This document shows, one piece after another, positions 54,753 through 64,000 of a stretch of 64,000 bases of DNA. Made by a program: the position numbers and the translations under genes. The DNA is taken from contig CM046882.1 in NCBI GenBank assembly GCA_025667525.1, positions 19,480,488 to 19,544,487 of the forward strand, in the 5' to 3' direction. Within the stretch, counting starts at the first letter, position 1; each line of letters starts with the position of its first letter. Below the pieces are notes generated by a model that saw only the letters and a program-made list of their open reading frames with translations, did not search any database and had not been told where the DNA came from. This DNA comes from Glebionis coronaria (taxonomy: Eukaryota; Streptophyta; Magnoliopsida; Asterales; Asteraceae).

Positions 54753-56663
54753 ATGTGTTGTCATGTGTCCAAAAGTGTCTGGCACAACAGGCTTGGTCAT
54801 CCCTCTGACCAAGTTCTAAGTGTTCTGAAACACTCTTTGAAGCTTACCAAACCTGACCACAATGAACCTTGTAATGTATGTCATTTTTCTAAACAGACCA
54901 GGGAACCTTTCCCTTTGAGTGACCATGTTTCCTCTAGTTTAGGTGATCTTATACACCTGGACTTGTGGGGTCCTTACAAGGTCACTACAAGAGAAGGTTT
55001 CAGGTATTTTTTGACCATTGTTGATGATTACAGCAGGGCTGTGTGGATTTATCTCATTAAAACTAAAGATGAGGTTTTTGATTTTGTGGTGGAATATTAC
55101 AATCTTATTTCTAATCAGTTTCTTAAAAAAAGCAAGATCATAAGATCTAATAATGGGACTGAGTTTGTTAATAAAAAAATGAACCTGTTTTTCAAAGAAA
55201 AAGGCATTATACATCAGACCTCCTGTGCTTACACTCCTCAGCAAAATGGGATTGCTGAGAGAAAGCACATGCATCTCCTTAATGTGGCTAGAAGTTTACT
55301 TTTCCAAGGTGGTCTTCCTTTGTGTTTCTGGTCTGATTGTGTGCTTACTGCTGCTTACCTCATTAACAGGCTCCCATCTTCTGTCCTTGCTGGTAAATCA
55401 CCTTTTTGTATGCTTTATAAGAGAGAACCTTCCCTTTCCCATTTACGGTCATTTGGTTGTCTTTGCTTTTCAACAGTTTTAAATAATAATGATAAATTGT
55501 CTTCAAGATTTGAAAAATGTGTTTTAGTTGGTTACTCTTCCTCCAAGAAAGCTTATAAGCTACTTAGTTTAAGTTATAAAAGTTACTATTTTTCTAGAGA
55601 TCTCAAGTTTTATGAGTCCATTTTTCCTTATAAAATAAAAGCTGTTCAACAGCCTCTTTCAGTTTTTGATAAAAATGATTTTGAAAATAAAAACTTTTTC
55701 AATTTTTGTGAGTCAGATGACCAAAATGACCAAAGTCCCTATGATGATGGAAGGGGGTCACCTAATGAAGCAAGAGAGGTAAATATGGAACACTCTAATG
55801 ATACTGCAGAGGAGCAGTCATCTGACTGTATTCATACTGCTTCATCATTAGGTGAAACAACCAGTTCTGAGGGCAACAACTCTTCTCAAAATCAGGTTCC
55901 TACTCTAATGTTTGATGCCAGTCTTGGAACAATTGATGAGGATACTGAACCTTATGTTAGAAGGTCCAATAGGACCTCTAAGTTACCTGCTAAACTCAAT
56001 GAGTTTGTTCTTGACAACAAGGTTAAATATGGTTTGAATAGATTTGCTAATCATACTAGGCTTTCTGCTTATAATGCTTGTTTTATCTCTAATTTAAACA
56101 AGACTTATGAACCTAGTTGTTTTAGTGAGGCTGTCAAAGACTTTAATTGGGTCCAAGCTATGAATAGTGAAATGGAAGCCCTTTATCTGAATGATACTTG
56201 GACCCTTACTCACTTGCCTCCACATAGAAAGGCCATTGCTAGCAAAGGGGTCTATAAGATTAAGTACAAATCTGATGGTGAGATTGAGAGATACAAGGCT
56301 AGGCTTGTTGCTAAGGGTTGTGGTCAAAAAGATGGCATTGACTATGATGAAATTTTTAGCCCAACTGTTAGAATGGGGACTGTTAGATGCTTGATCAATC
56401 TAGCAGTTCAAAAAGGTTGGAACTTATTTCAGCTAGATGTTAACAATGCCTTCTTGTTTGGTGAACTTGATGAAGATGTTTATATGATTCCACCTCCTGG
56501 CTTTTTTGATAAGAATGAAAAAAGAGTTTGCAAATTGAAACAATCTCTTTATGGTTTAAAACAAGCTCCTAGACAATGGAATAAAAAGCTTGTTGAAGTT
56601 CTTTGTGAATCTGGTTTTAGACAAAGTCAAAATGACTATTCCTTGTTTGTTAAAAAGCGGTGA
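54753..56663 (+). pseudogene. Copia integrase and N-terminal reverse transcriptase
   Basis: GAG_pre-integrase zinc finger HHCC (WHNRLGHPS ... CNVCHFSK), then an rve integrase core: the first Asp is in HLDLWGP and the Glu in QQNGIAERKH. The second catalytic Asp, expected in a SDNGTEF-type motif, is Asn here (codon AAT at 55149-55151), which should abolish integration activity. An acidic linker and the conserved RRSNRTSKLP follow, then the reverse transcriptase start (WVQAMNSEMEAL, YKARLVAKGCGQ, FQLDVNNAFLFGEL, QSLYGLKQAPRQWN). The frame is lost in an A-run near 56652-56660, before the YVDD site. Confidence 0.92.
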
Positions 56664-57377
56664 TAATGTTTTCATTCCCTTGCTTGTTTATGTTGATGAC
56701 ATTGTGTTAACTGGCAACAATTTGTCTGAAATAGATAAAGTTAAGGATCTTCTCAATAATAAATTCAAAATCAAAGATCTTGGAGATCTTAAATACTTTC
56801 TTGGTATTGAAGTGTTGAGAACTCAAAATGGTGTGAGTATAAATCAAAGAAAGTACTGTATTGAATTATTACATGAGTATGGCCTTCTTGCTTGTAAACC
56901 TGTTAACACACCTATGCCTGAAAATGGGATTCTAAATCATAAGGAATCTCTTGATGACAAGTATCTTAACAATATCACTGTCTATCAAAAACTTGTGGGA
57001 AAATTGATTTATCTATGTAACACTAGACCTGACATTTCATATTCTGTTCACTGTTTGAGTCAGCATATGCATGCTCCTCTTCAATCTCATCTTGAGGCTG
57101 CCTTTAGAGTTCTTAGATACCTAAAGTGTGGTCCTGGTACTGGTCTCAACTTCTATAAGACCAATGGTTGTAGTCTTATAAAAGCTTATGCTGATTTTGA
57201 CTGGGCTAAGTGTAAACTTACCAGAAGATCTGTTACTGGTTATTGTGTGTTTGTGGGTGGCAATCTTATTTCTTGGAAAAGCAAGAAACAAAGCACTCTG
57301 TCCAGATCCTCTGCTGAAGGAGAATACAGAGCTATGGCTTTTTTTTACTTGTGAGGTTATGTGGCTTGTCAAGATCC
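56664..57377 (+). pseudogene. Copia reverse transcriptase C-terminus and RNase H 5' part
   Basis: Continues the polymerase in the next frame: the catalytic YVDDIVLTG is intact (YVDD at 56689-56700), with KYFLGIEVLR and the RNase H start (AYADFDWA, SWKSKKQSTLSRSSAEGEYRAMA). A further frame change occurs at the T-run 57340-57347. The CACTA insertion at 57378 cuts the RNase H domain. Confidence 0.9.
57375..57377 (+). repeat. Second CACTA target duplication (TCC), left
   Basis: TCC directly before CACTACAACAA; repeated at 62047-62049. Confidence 0.85.
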
Positions 57378-57399
57378 CACTACAACAAAATTAAGCTTA

Positions 57400-57790
57400 G
57401 GCAACACCAACAAAGTGTTGTATTATGCCTTAAACATGTTGCATTATGCATAATGCGACACTTTGCCAAGTGCTACATTATGCAACGTCGCCTTAGGTAT
57501 ATGCAACACTTATATTTGATTATGTAGCATTTTTTGAAAGTGTTGCCCATATTTATCAGTTGTGATACTTAAATGTGCAACACTTTTATAATAATTGCAT
57601 CACTTTTTACACTCAAATGCAACATTCATACACACATGTGCAACACTTATAGACTCAATAACAACACTTTTCACATTGATATGCAACACTTATGCATTTG
57701 AAACAAGTTAGCATACATTATTCTAGTGCAACACTTTTTCTAATGATTTGTAACACTTTTATTCCATGTAACACAAATGTTCAATGATTA
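57400..57790. repeat. Subterminal TGCAACACTT repeats, left
   Basis: At least ten copies or near copies of (A)TGCAACACTT(T) or its complement AAGTGTTGCA, spaced 20-60 bp apart. Probable transposase or accessory-protein sites for this CACTA family. A smaller matching set is at 61895-62020. Confidence 0.8.
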
Positions 57791-57799
57791 TAGTACACA

Positions 57800-58618
57800 A
57801 TTTTTTCAACACATCTAAGATATTAATTAATGTGTTGATTCCATAATAGAAATAAATAAATACAATACAAAATATGATGTTGTACTTTAATCAAGTTATT
57901 GAATGCAAAATACTAACATACGGTATCTAATTAAAACTTTAAAATCTTAACATCTTTACAACACTCGAAGCTTTTTTGGTGACGCCCGTCAAACCAATGT
58001 AGCCTGCATTCCTGCAATACACGAAAACGATAAGGTTAGTTTTTTTCACACATCTTGAAATTAAAAGAAATTCTATCATAAGTAAATAGTTACCCTATAT
58101 ATGATTATAGAAAAAAAGCTCTTACAAATGGGTAGAATATCAATCTATACAAAAAGAAAACTAGTAAACCTTATAGCATGAAGTTTTGGGTCCTAATGGG
58201 AATGTGTGGTAAAATTGTTATATTTTATGACCATATAACCATTTCATATTACCTAGTGTTTCAACATTAATGTGCAACTTATTTCAACAAATAAATCTTA
58301 TGGTCAAACTAGCATTACGTACCAAAGTCACGTATGCTATTGAAGTATTTAGTATCAAATATAAAATATAAATCACGAAAAAAACACTATTATAAGAACC
58401 AAAGATTACAAATGCATATATAATAGTACGGTGATAGTAGGACAGTAGGTTGTTTGGATTTGCGTTACTATATAATTATCTAATCAATACTGCACTCAAA
58501 TCGTATATAGTGTGTTCAAGTGTTTTGACTTTTGACAAGGTGGTTCTAAATTTCAAATTGTGATTTTACAATTACAACATAATACTCCATGTTACACCTA
58601 GTGCAGCAAAACAACAGT
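57800..58618. other. CACTA interior, possible exon near 57950-58012
   Basis: On the minus strand a TTGCAG acceptor at about 58013 is followed by an open stretch (AGYIGLTGVTKKASSV). The family is not recognised. The remainder is AT-rich without features. Confidence 0.3.
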
Positions 58619-58627
58619 TTAGCAAAA

Positions 58628-58930
58628 GGGCAAGGTTATATAGACCCCCCCTAAAACCCTATACGTACCCTCCTTGAATTTTGATTTTTTTTTATTTTTT
58701 TTTATTTTTTTTTATTTTTATAATTTTGGTTTTGTTATAAAACTATGAAACGGAAAATACGGAATGAAAAAAATAAAGTTTAACATGTCAAAACTGTTAA
58801 ACTGACAAAAATACGGAACAAAAACTGATAAAAACACTGTCCAAAAAATGACAGGGGGACAAAAAGTACAAAAATAGTGTACTTTTTGTCCTTTTAAGGT
58901 GGGCTAGGAGGGGTATCTATAGTAGCACCC
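58628..58930. mobile_element. MITE inside the second CACTA, 303 bp
   Basis: Perfect 9-bp duplication TTAGCAAAA (58619-58627 and 58931-58939). Ends GGGCAAGGTTATATAGACCC and (inverted right end) GGGTGCTACTATAGATACCC are related. The centre holds a perfect 14-bp hairpin GGACAAAAAGTACA/TGTACTTTTTGTCC (58857-58870 with 58878-58891). Likely Mutator-type. Nested three levels deep. Confidence 0.8.
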
Positions 58931-59137
58931 TTAGCAAAATTAAAATCACCAAATAGCCCTCTTATTTACCGATTATTTTATCAAAAATCTCATATATTGG
59001 GATTATGATCATCTTTCTATAATGACAACAGATCGGCTACGCATATGGTAGTAAACACTACAATAGAGACTGCATATGCAAAAAAGGACCATGAGCCATA
59101 ACTTGAATAAACTTTCAAATGTCAAGAATTAACTTAC

Positions 59138-59208
59138 CCACTGAGGTCTCTTCAGGTATTCTAGAATGCACTATGTTTGCAAGTTTCCTCATGTCCCGAA
59201 TAGCATAC
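59138..59208 (-). pseudogene. PRP31-like exon, downstream piece
   Basis: 71-bp exon bounded by a CCAG acceptor and a GTAAGT donor on the minus strand. It encodes RYAIRDMRKLAN..., then IPEETSVG, joining in phase with the exon ending at 59291 (MKER|R-type junction). It corresponds to the DMRKLANRM-type region of PRP31 proteins after the basic stretch. The preserved splice sites show the source was genomic DNA, not mRNA. Confidence 0.8.
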
Positions 59209-59290
59209 CTGGTTTTATAAAAGTAAAACAAGTTAAACAAAAGTATGGTGTCTTTTATATAATGTTTAAGAATGCCATTAAGATACTCAC

Positions 59291-59765
59291 CTCTCTTTCA
59301 TTTTCTAAAGGCGACGCCCAACTCTTTTCTTCTTCGGTTCAGAATCATGAACAGGGAGTGGTTTAGGCTACTTTGCAGGCGGTGGCTCTCGCCATTTCTC
59401 AATCTTTTTATGAATATCTTCTCGATATGTTCTTCCTTGGCTTCTAGAAGGATCCCCTCTTACAGAGTCTACACGAGTTGCAAGGGTTGATTGTTTAGCC
59501 AAAAGCCGACACACACGCATCTTGGGAGCTTGAGGTGTCGTCTGAAAGACCTCAGTTTGCTCAATATAACCAACATGAAATTGAGATGTCGCAGTAGAAA
59601 ATCAGCTAAAGCCTTCTTCTTAGCACCTAGAAGTCGAACATTATAATGTCATCTTTGCAAGTGATGCCAGACAACTAACTGTCCCCATGAGTTTTGCAGC
59701 AACAACACTCCCAACAATGGCAGATAGATTGACTTCAATGTATCGGTTAAGCTCTCCTGAACCAG
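59291..59765 (-). pseudogene. Captured PRP31 (U4/U6 snRNP) gene fragment
   Basis: Minus-strand similarity to the plant U4/U6 snRNP protein PRP31, from the NOP domain to the basic tail: LSAIVGSVVAAKLMGT, then LLGAKKKALADF, then SQFHVGYIEQTEVFQTTP, MRVCRLLAKQSTLATRVDS, VRGDPSRSQGRTYREDIHKK, IEKWREPPPAK, PKPLPVHDSEPKKK and MKER. PRP31 holds the U4/U6.U5 tri-snRNP together in the nucleus. This copy is dead: TAG codons at 59368-59370 and 59305-59307, a TAA and a frame change near 59645, and another frame change near 59598. The start and early exons were not found. It lies inside the second CACTA and is best read as a transduplicated host gene piece. The match is from memory of the family, not a search. 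Confidence 0.85.
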
Positions 59766-59799
59766 GTTCGATATTTCGTCATATCCACCTTCCTTATCA

Positions 59800-61635
59800 G
59801 CCCGCTACTACAATATAAGTTAAATGACATATTCTGGTTTAGTTGTGTATATTATATTTCTTAGATTCCAAGTATGAAGGAAAAAAGGAGTTGCGGGATA
59901 GAGGTGTGCCATGACAACAACAAGAATCAACATCTTTAAACAATGTAATAAGTAATGCTTTCAAATGACTCTCACCTTGTTTGACCTTCCCGATCATTTT
60001 GCAGTCGTTTGCCTTTCAAATAATCGATTCATCTTATCTGATCCAAAACAAGATATCACTCATACCTTACTAGCCGGGTTGAAAATGTCACATATACAAA
60101 AAACTTAATAGAGCTTACAATGGCATGTGGTGCGCACACCATCAACTACTAAACCCCGAAGGCATCGACACAAAATGAGCCACTGTATGTTTAGTGAAAT
60201 ATATATGATGAAAACAAAAACTAAAGGGCTATAGTTGTAATACTGTACCGCTACCAGTTGCCATTAAGACTTAGAGCCAGTTCCAAAACCTGAATAATGT
60301 TTCTGATAATGGAATCTGTTTACCACAAATCATTTAATGTAACTTATCAAACTCTATTACAGGGTCATCAACGAAATCAATAAAACGTACGTCCAATTAT
60401 AGTATGTAATATGATGAAAGTCACGGACCACGGTGTCATATCCAGAAGGATCCGAGCTACTGTCATTGTTTAAAATGAATCCCTGTTTGTGAGCCACTAT
60501 ATCCAGACCTCGAATTAGCAACGTGGCCGTAAAATATCTGATCAAGCAGCTCATCTTTGGTTTGAAGTGGCTCTATAGAGTTCTTCTGCATCTCACACAG
60601 AACTGTTTAGCTGGTTGGTGTTAATAAGGGAAATTCATTTAGTCAAAATACTTCTTTTTGGCGAGTTGTTTGATGAATTGAGTAGTATAAACCGTCAACC
60701 GGTTGATCTAGTGGACTATGTTTACTAATCAGAGAAATTGATACTTGGATAGTTGTATACAAACTGATGTGTCTACGTAAGATAGTCAATCGCTTATGAT
60801 TACGTACTGAGACTTATAATTTATAAATGTAAACTATTGAAAGCCATCATCAAAATGAAGCCAAGTTTTGAGAAAAAGGTCTCATTTGTAGTAGTTGAAC
60901 TGAACGTCTCATAATGATTATGGACTTTGTAGTGGGTTCAATGAGAAACATAACTAATTTATCATTTTAGCAAAATTAACGAGGTTTAATTGATAAAGTT
61001 AAAAGTTATGATAATAATATATGACTCCAACTAATCTAATTGTTAAAATATATTCAATTGTCAACATAATACCCGGTATAATGAACTATGTATATGGCCT
61101 TCATTGGAATTCAATAGACATTACTGCCAGGAAGCAGAGCACACATAGCTTACACATGAAATTACTGACTGGTAAAACGTAAAAAGATATAAAATTAATC
61201 TTCAACACAATAACAAACCTGTATACGCAACAACCCCCACCCTGGCCCAAATATTAAAACCCTAAGGAAGAAAAAACGAAACCCATAAATTGTAGGGTGG
61301 AGACAAAATAAGGAATCGGAGAATAGTATATCCATAGTACAAATAACACAACCATAATTTGAACCAAAACAGTCTCGATATTAGAAGCCATGAGTTATTG
61401 GTAACAGCAGGTACAACATTAAAGAGACAATTGGTTCTTACACTATAACCTAATTAGACATTTATTGGCAATGCGATTAAACATTTTAAACATAAAATTA
61501 CATTAGCAGTTGTTTTGTTACCTCGATAAGGGCTCTAGAGCCGAGCAAACATGGATCGAAATCAAATCGTGGAGTGACAAACACAGGGGTCATAAATTTA
61601 TGAAGGAGTGACTTTGGAGAATGAAAGAATCGGTG
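59800..61635. other. Second CACTA interior, unassigned
   Basis: No recognisable complete gene. A minus-strand stretch at about 60470-60590 (contains PLQTKDELLDQIFYGHVANS) looks protein-like but has no family I know; it may be another captured exon. Further upstream exons of PRP31 were looked for here and not found. Confidence 0.35.
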
Positions 61636-61656
61636 GTTAATGATTATAAAAAAAAA

Positions 61657-61805
61657 TATTAATTTTGGGTGAACAAGAGGGAAGTTGAAATTTATTTGGG
61701 AAAAATTAATTTTGAGTGAACAAGAGGGAGTTGAAATTTATTTGGGAAAAATTAATTTTGAGTGAACAAGAGGGAGTTGAAATTGTTTTGGGAAAAATAA
61801 TTTTG
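61657..61805 (+). repeat. ~47-bp tandem repeat, three copies
   Basis: Three successive units of TTAATTTTG(G/A)GTGAACAAG, then AGGGAGTTGAAATTTATTTG and GGAAAAA, at about 61659, 61706 and 61752, near the right end of the second CACTA. Confidence 0.8.
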
Positions 61806-61879
61806 GGAAGGGCGGCAGAAGTGAAATAAAATTCATTTTAGGGGGATGAGATGTCAGTTCAAATTTTTTTATTTATTTA

Positions 61880-62046
61880 GGAGATATTGTATAGGATTTG
61901 CAACACTTTTAAAATAATGTTACGTTAGATCCAAATATGCAACACTTATTTTAAAAATGTTGCTTTAATTTTAATATTCTATAAAATGTAGCATTTTTGA
62001 AAGTGTTGCTCTTAAAATGTTGCATTAGCCTTATTTTGTTGTAGTG
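61880..62046. repeat. Subterminal TGCAACACTT repeats, right
   Basis: TGCAACACTTTT, ATGCAACACTTATT, GTGTTGC and ATGTTGCATT words before the terminal TTTTGTTGTAGTG, matching the left subterminal zone. Confidence 0.75.
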
Positions 62047-62049
62047 TCC

Positions 62050-62332
62050 TTAAGGATCTGAACATTGTTAATGCTATTCCTGCTCTTCTATTTTGTGATA
62101 ATAGCTCTGCTATTCAGATTGCTGCCAATCCTGTTATGCATGAAAAAACCAAACATTTTGATCTTGATGTGCATCTTATCAGAGAAAAAGTGGCCTCAGG
62201 TTTGATTAAAACTGTTAAGATTGATACTGATAATCAAATTGCTGACATCTTGACTAAAGGTTTGGGATCTCATCAGCATAACAAAATGTTTCACTTACTT
62301 AACATGAGTAACTTGTTCGGCGAAAAAGCTTG
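62050..62332 (+). pseudogene. Copia RNase H 3' part
   Basis: Continues the interrupted RNase H: ILFCDNSSAI-type sequence (FCDNSSAIQIAANPVMHEKT), KHFDLDVHLIREKV and the closing DNQIADILTKGL, then the natural stop TGA just before the polypurine tract. The DILTKGL and KHFDLDVHLIRE motifs are the normal end of copia pol. It is separated from its N-terminal half by the 4.7-kb CACTA. Confidence 0.9.
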
Positions 62333-62340
62333 AGGAGGGG
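62332..62340 (+). promoter_or_regulatory. Copia polypurine tract
   Basis: GAGGAGGGG immediately before the TG of the 3' LTR, the primer for plus-strand DNA synthesis. Confidence 0.9.
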
Positions 62341-62779
62341 TGTTGGATATTGGTCTTTCCTTGCAATCTTTTTCTAACTTTAAGGGTTACTTTTGTAACT
62401 CCCTTAGTCCTTCCTTTTTTGTTTATTTTTGTTTATGCAGGGACCGGATGTGGCAAGCTTTCATTCTTGGACGAGCATATATACACACCACATATCATTT
62501 GCTAGGGTTTGAGACACTCTTCATCAGCCGTTTTCTCTCATCTTTTCTTTCTCTCTAAAATAAAAAGATGTAAATGTTTGAACGTTTGATTCTAATAGTT
62601 TAGGTGTAGTATAGGTTGTTTTGATCTTGTATTACCAGGTTGCATCCGTTTGGGGACAACCTTCTCTTTTGTATGTTGATAGCACTCATTTGAGGACTAT
62701 CTGATTCGTATTGTTGATAATAAAAGCACAAGGAGTGGTTGGTTGAGTGCATAATCGTTGTGGTGTTATTATTTTCACA
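62341..62779 (+). repeat. Copia 3' LTR
   Basis: 439 bp, about 98% identical by eye to 51877-52314, ending CACA and followed by GCAAT (62780-62784), the right target duplication. Confidence 0.95.
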
Positions 62780-62879
62780 GCAATATATAACTAAAGAGTG
62801 ATTAAGCTCTCTTTTCGATGTGAGAAGTATAGTTGAGACGATATAGCAAAAAAAAAATTAAGGTGGTAATATATGATCA

Positions 62880-63960
62880 TGGGCACTGCTAGATGAGTAG
62901 TGATTTCAGTCAATGCGTCAATGTGTTGCATGAAAACAAAAAAAATAACACATGTTCTCTGTGGTAAATTATATACAAAATAAAGTTTATTTGGTTCGGT
63001 TCGGCTTTAGTTCGAGGATCAATTTTTGAGGGTGAATATGCTTGTGCTTAGTTGGCGCATTCTAAATATCAAATAGGGAGAAGTCGGTCCTAATATAGGA
63101 GTAAGTCGTCAAGGGATATTTGTGCGTGTGAGTGTTTTATTTAATTAGTTTGTGCTTAATTGATTTTTTTTTTTGCGGTGCCCATGGTCGTTTTATTATG
63201 GTTAGTTGGTCATGAAATTTTAAATAGAGAAAGATGATGTGGTAGTAGTGATGTTCTGGATTCCTTTGTCCTAAGTTGCTCACGATTGGGTGTAGTAATC
63301 TAAGAAAACATTTACCAAGAAACATCACAAAAGCTTCTTGTATTTCTAATGTAGTTAGTCAACTATATTAACGGAAGTCTTATATTCTCATGTATTCGTA
63401 TAATTATTTACTAAGAAAGAGAGATGTAATTAACTTCTGGTGCAGAAACAAAATATTTTCAACAACCGAGACAGATTAATTGAAAATTTTATATTAATTG
63501 GTAATTTTTTAATATTATTTTACCATGCTAAATTTTCATTCATTATCCAATCACGACTGAATATTACAATATTTTGTACGGTTGCATTATCAACAAAAGC
63601 TTGAAGCGATACAATAAAACACGCTCGAATTAATGACCTCATAAAAAACTTGAACACACATAACCTATAAAAATTCAAATATTGTTATTTTTTTTATTAC
63701 GATTCAAAGGTTCATAATCGATGACATCATCATCATCAACAACTAATCAACAAATATTTGGTCAATGACGTCATCAACATAAACTCGATTATAACAACCG
63801 TAGATATCCAACTTTATTGACAACGAAACCAAACATGAAGTCATCGATCAGCTCATGAAGGTTGAGATGATTTATAAAAAAATAAGTTCTATTTTGTATC
63901 TTATTTTATAGAAAAAAGAAATATTTGTGAATTTTTATAAGGAAGACATATTTTGTTAAA
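62880..63960. repeat. Recurrent intergenic module (copy C)
   Basis: GTCAATGTGTTGCATGAAAAC, GTCGGTCCTAATATAGGAGT, GTTGGTCATGAAATTTTAAA, ACTGAATATTACAATATTTTG, CATAACCTATAAAAATTCAAAT, ATTACGATTCAAAGGTTCATAATCGATG, TGACGTCATCAACAT and GCTCATGAAGGTTGAGATGA, in the order seen in copies A, B, D and F. No gene. Confidence 0.6.
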
Positions 63961-64000
63961 AGATATTAAAAAATTGTAAAATATTTAAGCATTTCACAAA

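Larger units (their letters stand above)
57378..62046. mobile_element. Second CACTA-type element, 4,669 bp, non-autonomous
   Basis: Terminal inverted repeats CACTACAACAAAATTAAGC and (inverted right end) CACTACAACAAAATAAGGC, with 3-bp TSD TCC. The subterminal zones (57400-57800 and 61880-62020) contain many copies of TGCAACACTT and its complement, a different motif from the 14-kb CACTA. No transposase is encoded. It carries a captured PRP31 gene fragment and a 303-bp MITE. It lies inside copia RNase H, so it is younger than the copia insertion. Confidence 0.93.
51877..62779 (+). mobile_element. Ty1/copia retrotransposon interrupted by CACTA
   Basis: LTRs at 51877-52314 and 62341-62779, GCAAT target duplications on both sides, primer site TGGTATCAGAGCTCC from 52315, and polypurine tract GAGGAGGGG just before the 3' LTR. 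Coding order gag-protease-integrase-reverse transcriptase-RNase H defines Ty1/copia. Without the nested CACTA (57378-62046 plus its 3-bp duplication) it is about 6.2 kb. The coding region is broken by at least three frame changes, one stop and an altered integrase catalytic site. Confidence 0.96.

Overview
This is gene-poor, transposon-packed nuclear DNA from a flowering plant. The evidence is a plant-specific SRO (RCD1-like) gene pair, spliced En/Spm-type CACTA transposase genes, Ty1/copia and Ty3/gypsy remnants, Helitron termini, and Stowaway and Mutator-type MITEs. A eudicot is most likely and an Asteraceae-like genome is plausible from the repeat flavour, but the sequence alone does not fix the species. 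Only two ordinary cellular genes are convincing: the two minus-strand SRO-like genes at 243-1205 and 2788-3756. They are tandem duplicates with matching 3' flanks and TATA-like boxes.

Layout. 1-4 kb: the SRO pair. 4-7.4 kb: AT-rich DNA ending in a Helitron 3' terminus at 7370. 7.4-8.5 kb: a foldback element with ~185-bp inverted ends, flanked by an exact 24-bp direct repeat. 9.0-11.4 kb: an internally deleted Ty3/gypsy-like element. 12-14.8 kb: small MITE candidates and a copia-type LTR/PBS. 16.7-19.4 kb: a non-autonomous LTR element (LARD-like). 21.1-22.5 kb: a Mutator-type element with a 5'-truncated LINE inside it. 22.7-28.5 kb: a series of MITEs and two copies of a recurrent intergenic module.

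28.5-46 kb: a Helitron (about 3.3 kb originally) split by a 14,242-bp CACTA element (28911-43152, 3-bp TSD CCA). The CACTA carries a TNP2-type transposase gene with two in-frame TAA codons, an apparently intact six-exon second transposase-family gene, an opposite-strand two-exon GRF-type zinc-finger gene, arrays of a palindromic subterminal motif, and a 3.3-kb minisatellite. The minisatellite has 80 units of 41 bp with a 32-unit (1,312-bp) higher-order repeat.

46-52 kb: a second Helitron on the minus strand with a duplicated 5' end, an hAT-type foldback element with a perfect 8-bp TSD, and a Mutator-type MITE inside another copy of the recurrent module. 51.9-62.8 kb: a Ty1/copia element (5-bp TSD GCAAT, near-identical LTRs) broken by nonsense and frameshift changes. 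It is interrupted in its RNase H region by a second CACTA (57378-62046, TSD TCC). That CACTA carries a captured, decayed, intron-containing piece of a PRP31 spliceosomal gene and a 303-bp MITE, giving three nested levels. 62.8-64 kb: another copy of the recurrent intergenic module.

Of the proteins, the CACTA transposase gene, its partner and the subterminal palindromes form one transposition system, which now looks impaired by nonsense codons in the transposase. The GRF zinc-finger protein is a passenger or accessory of unknown role. The SRO proteins are predicted catalytically dead PARP-like stress-signalling adaptors.
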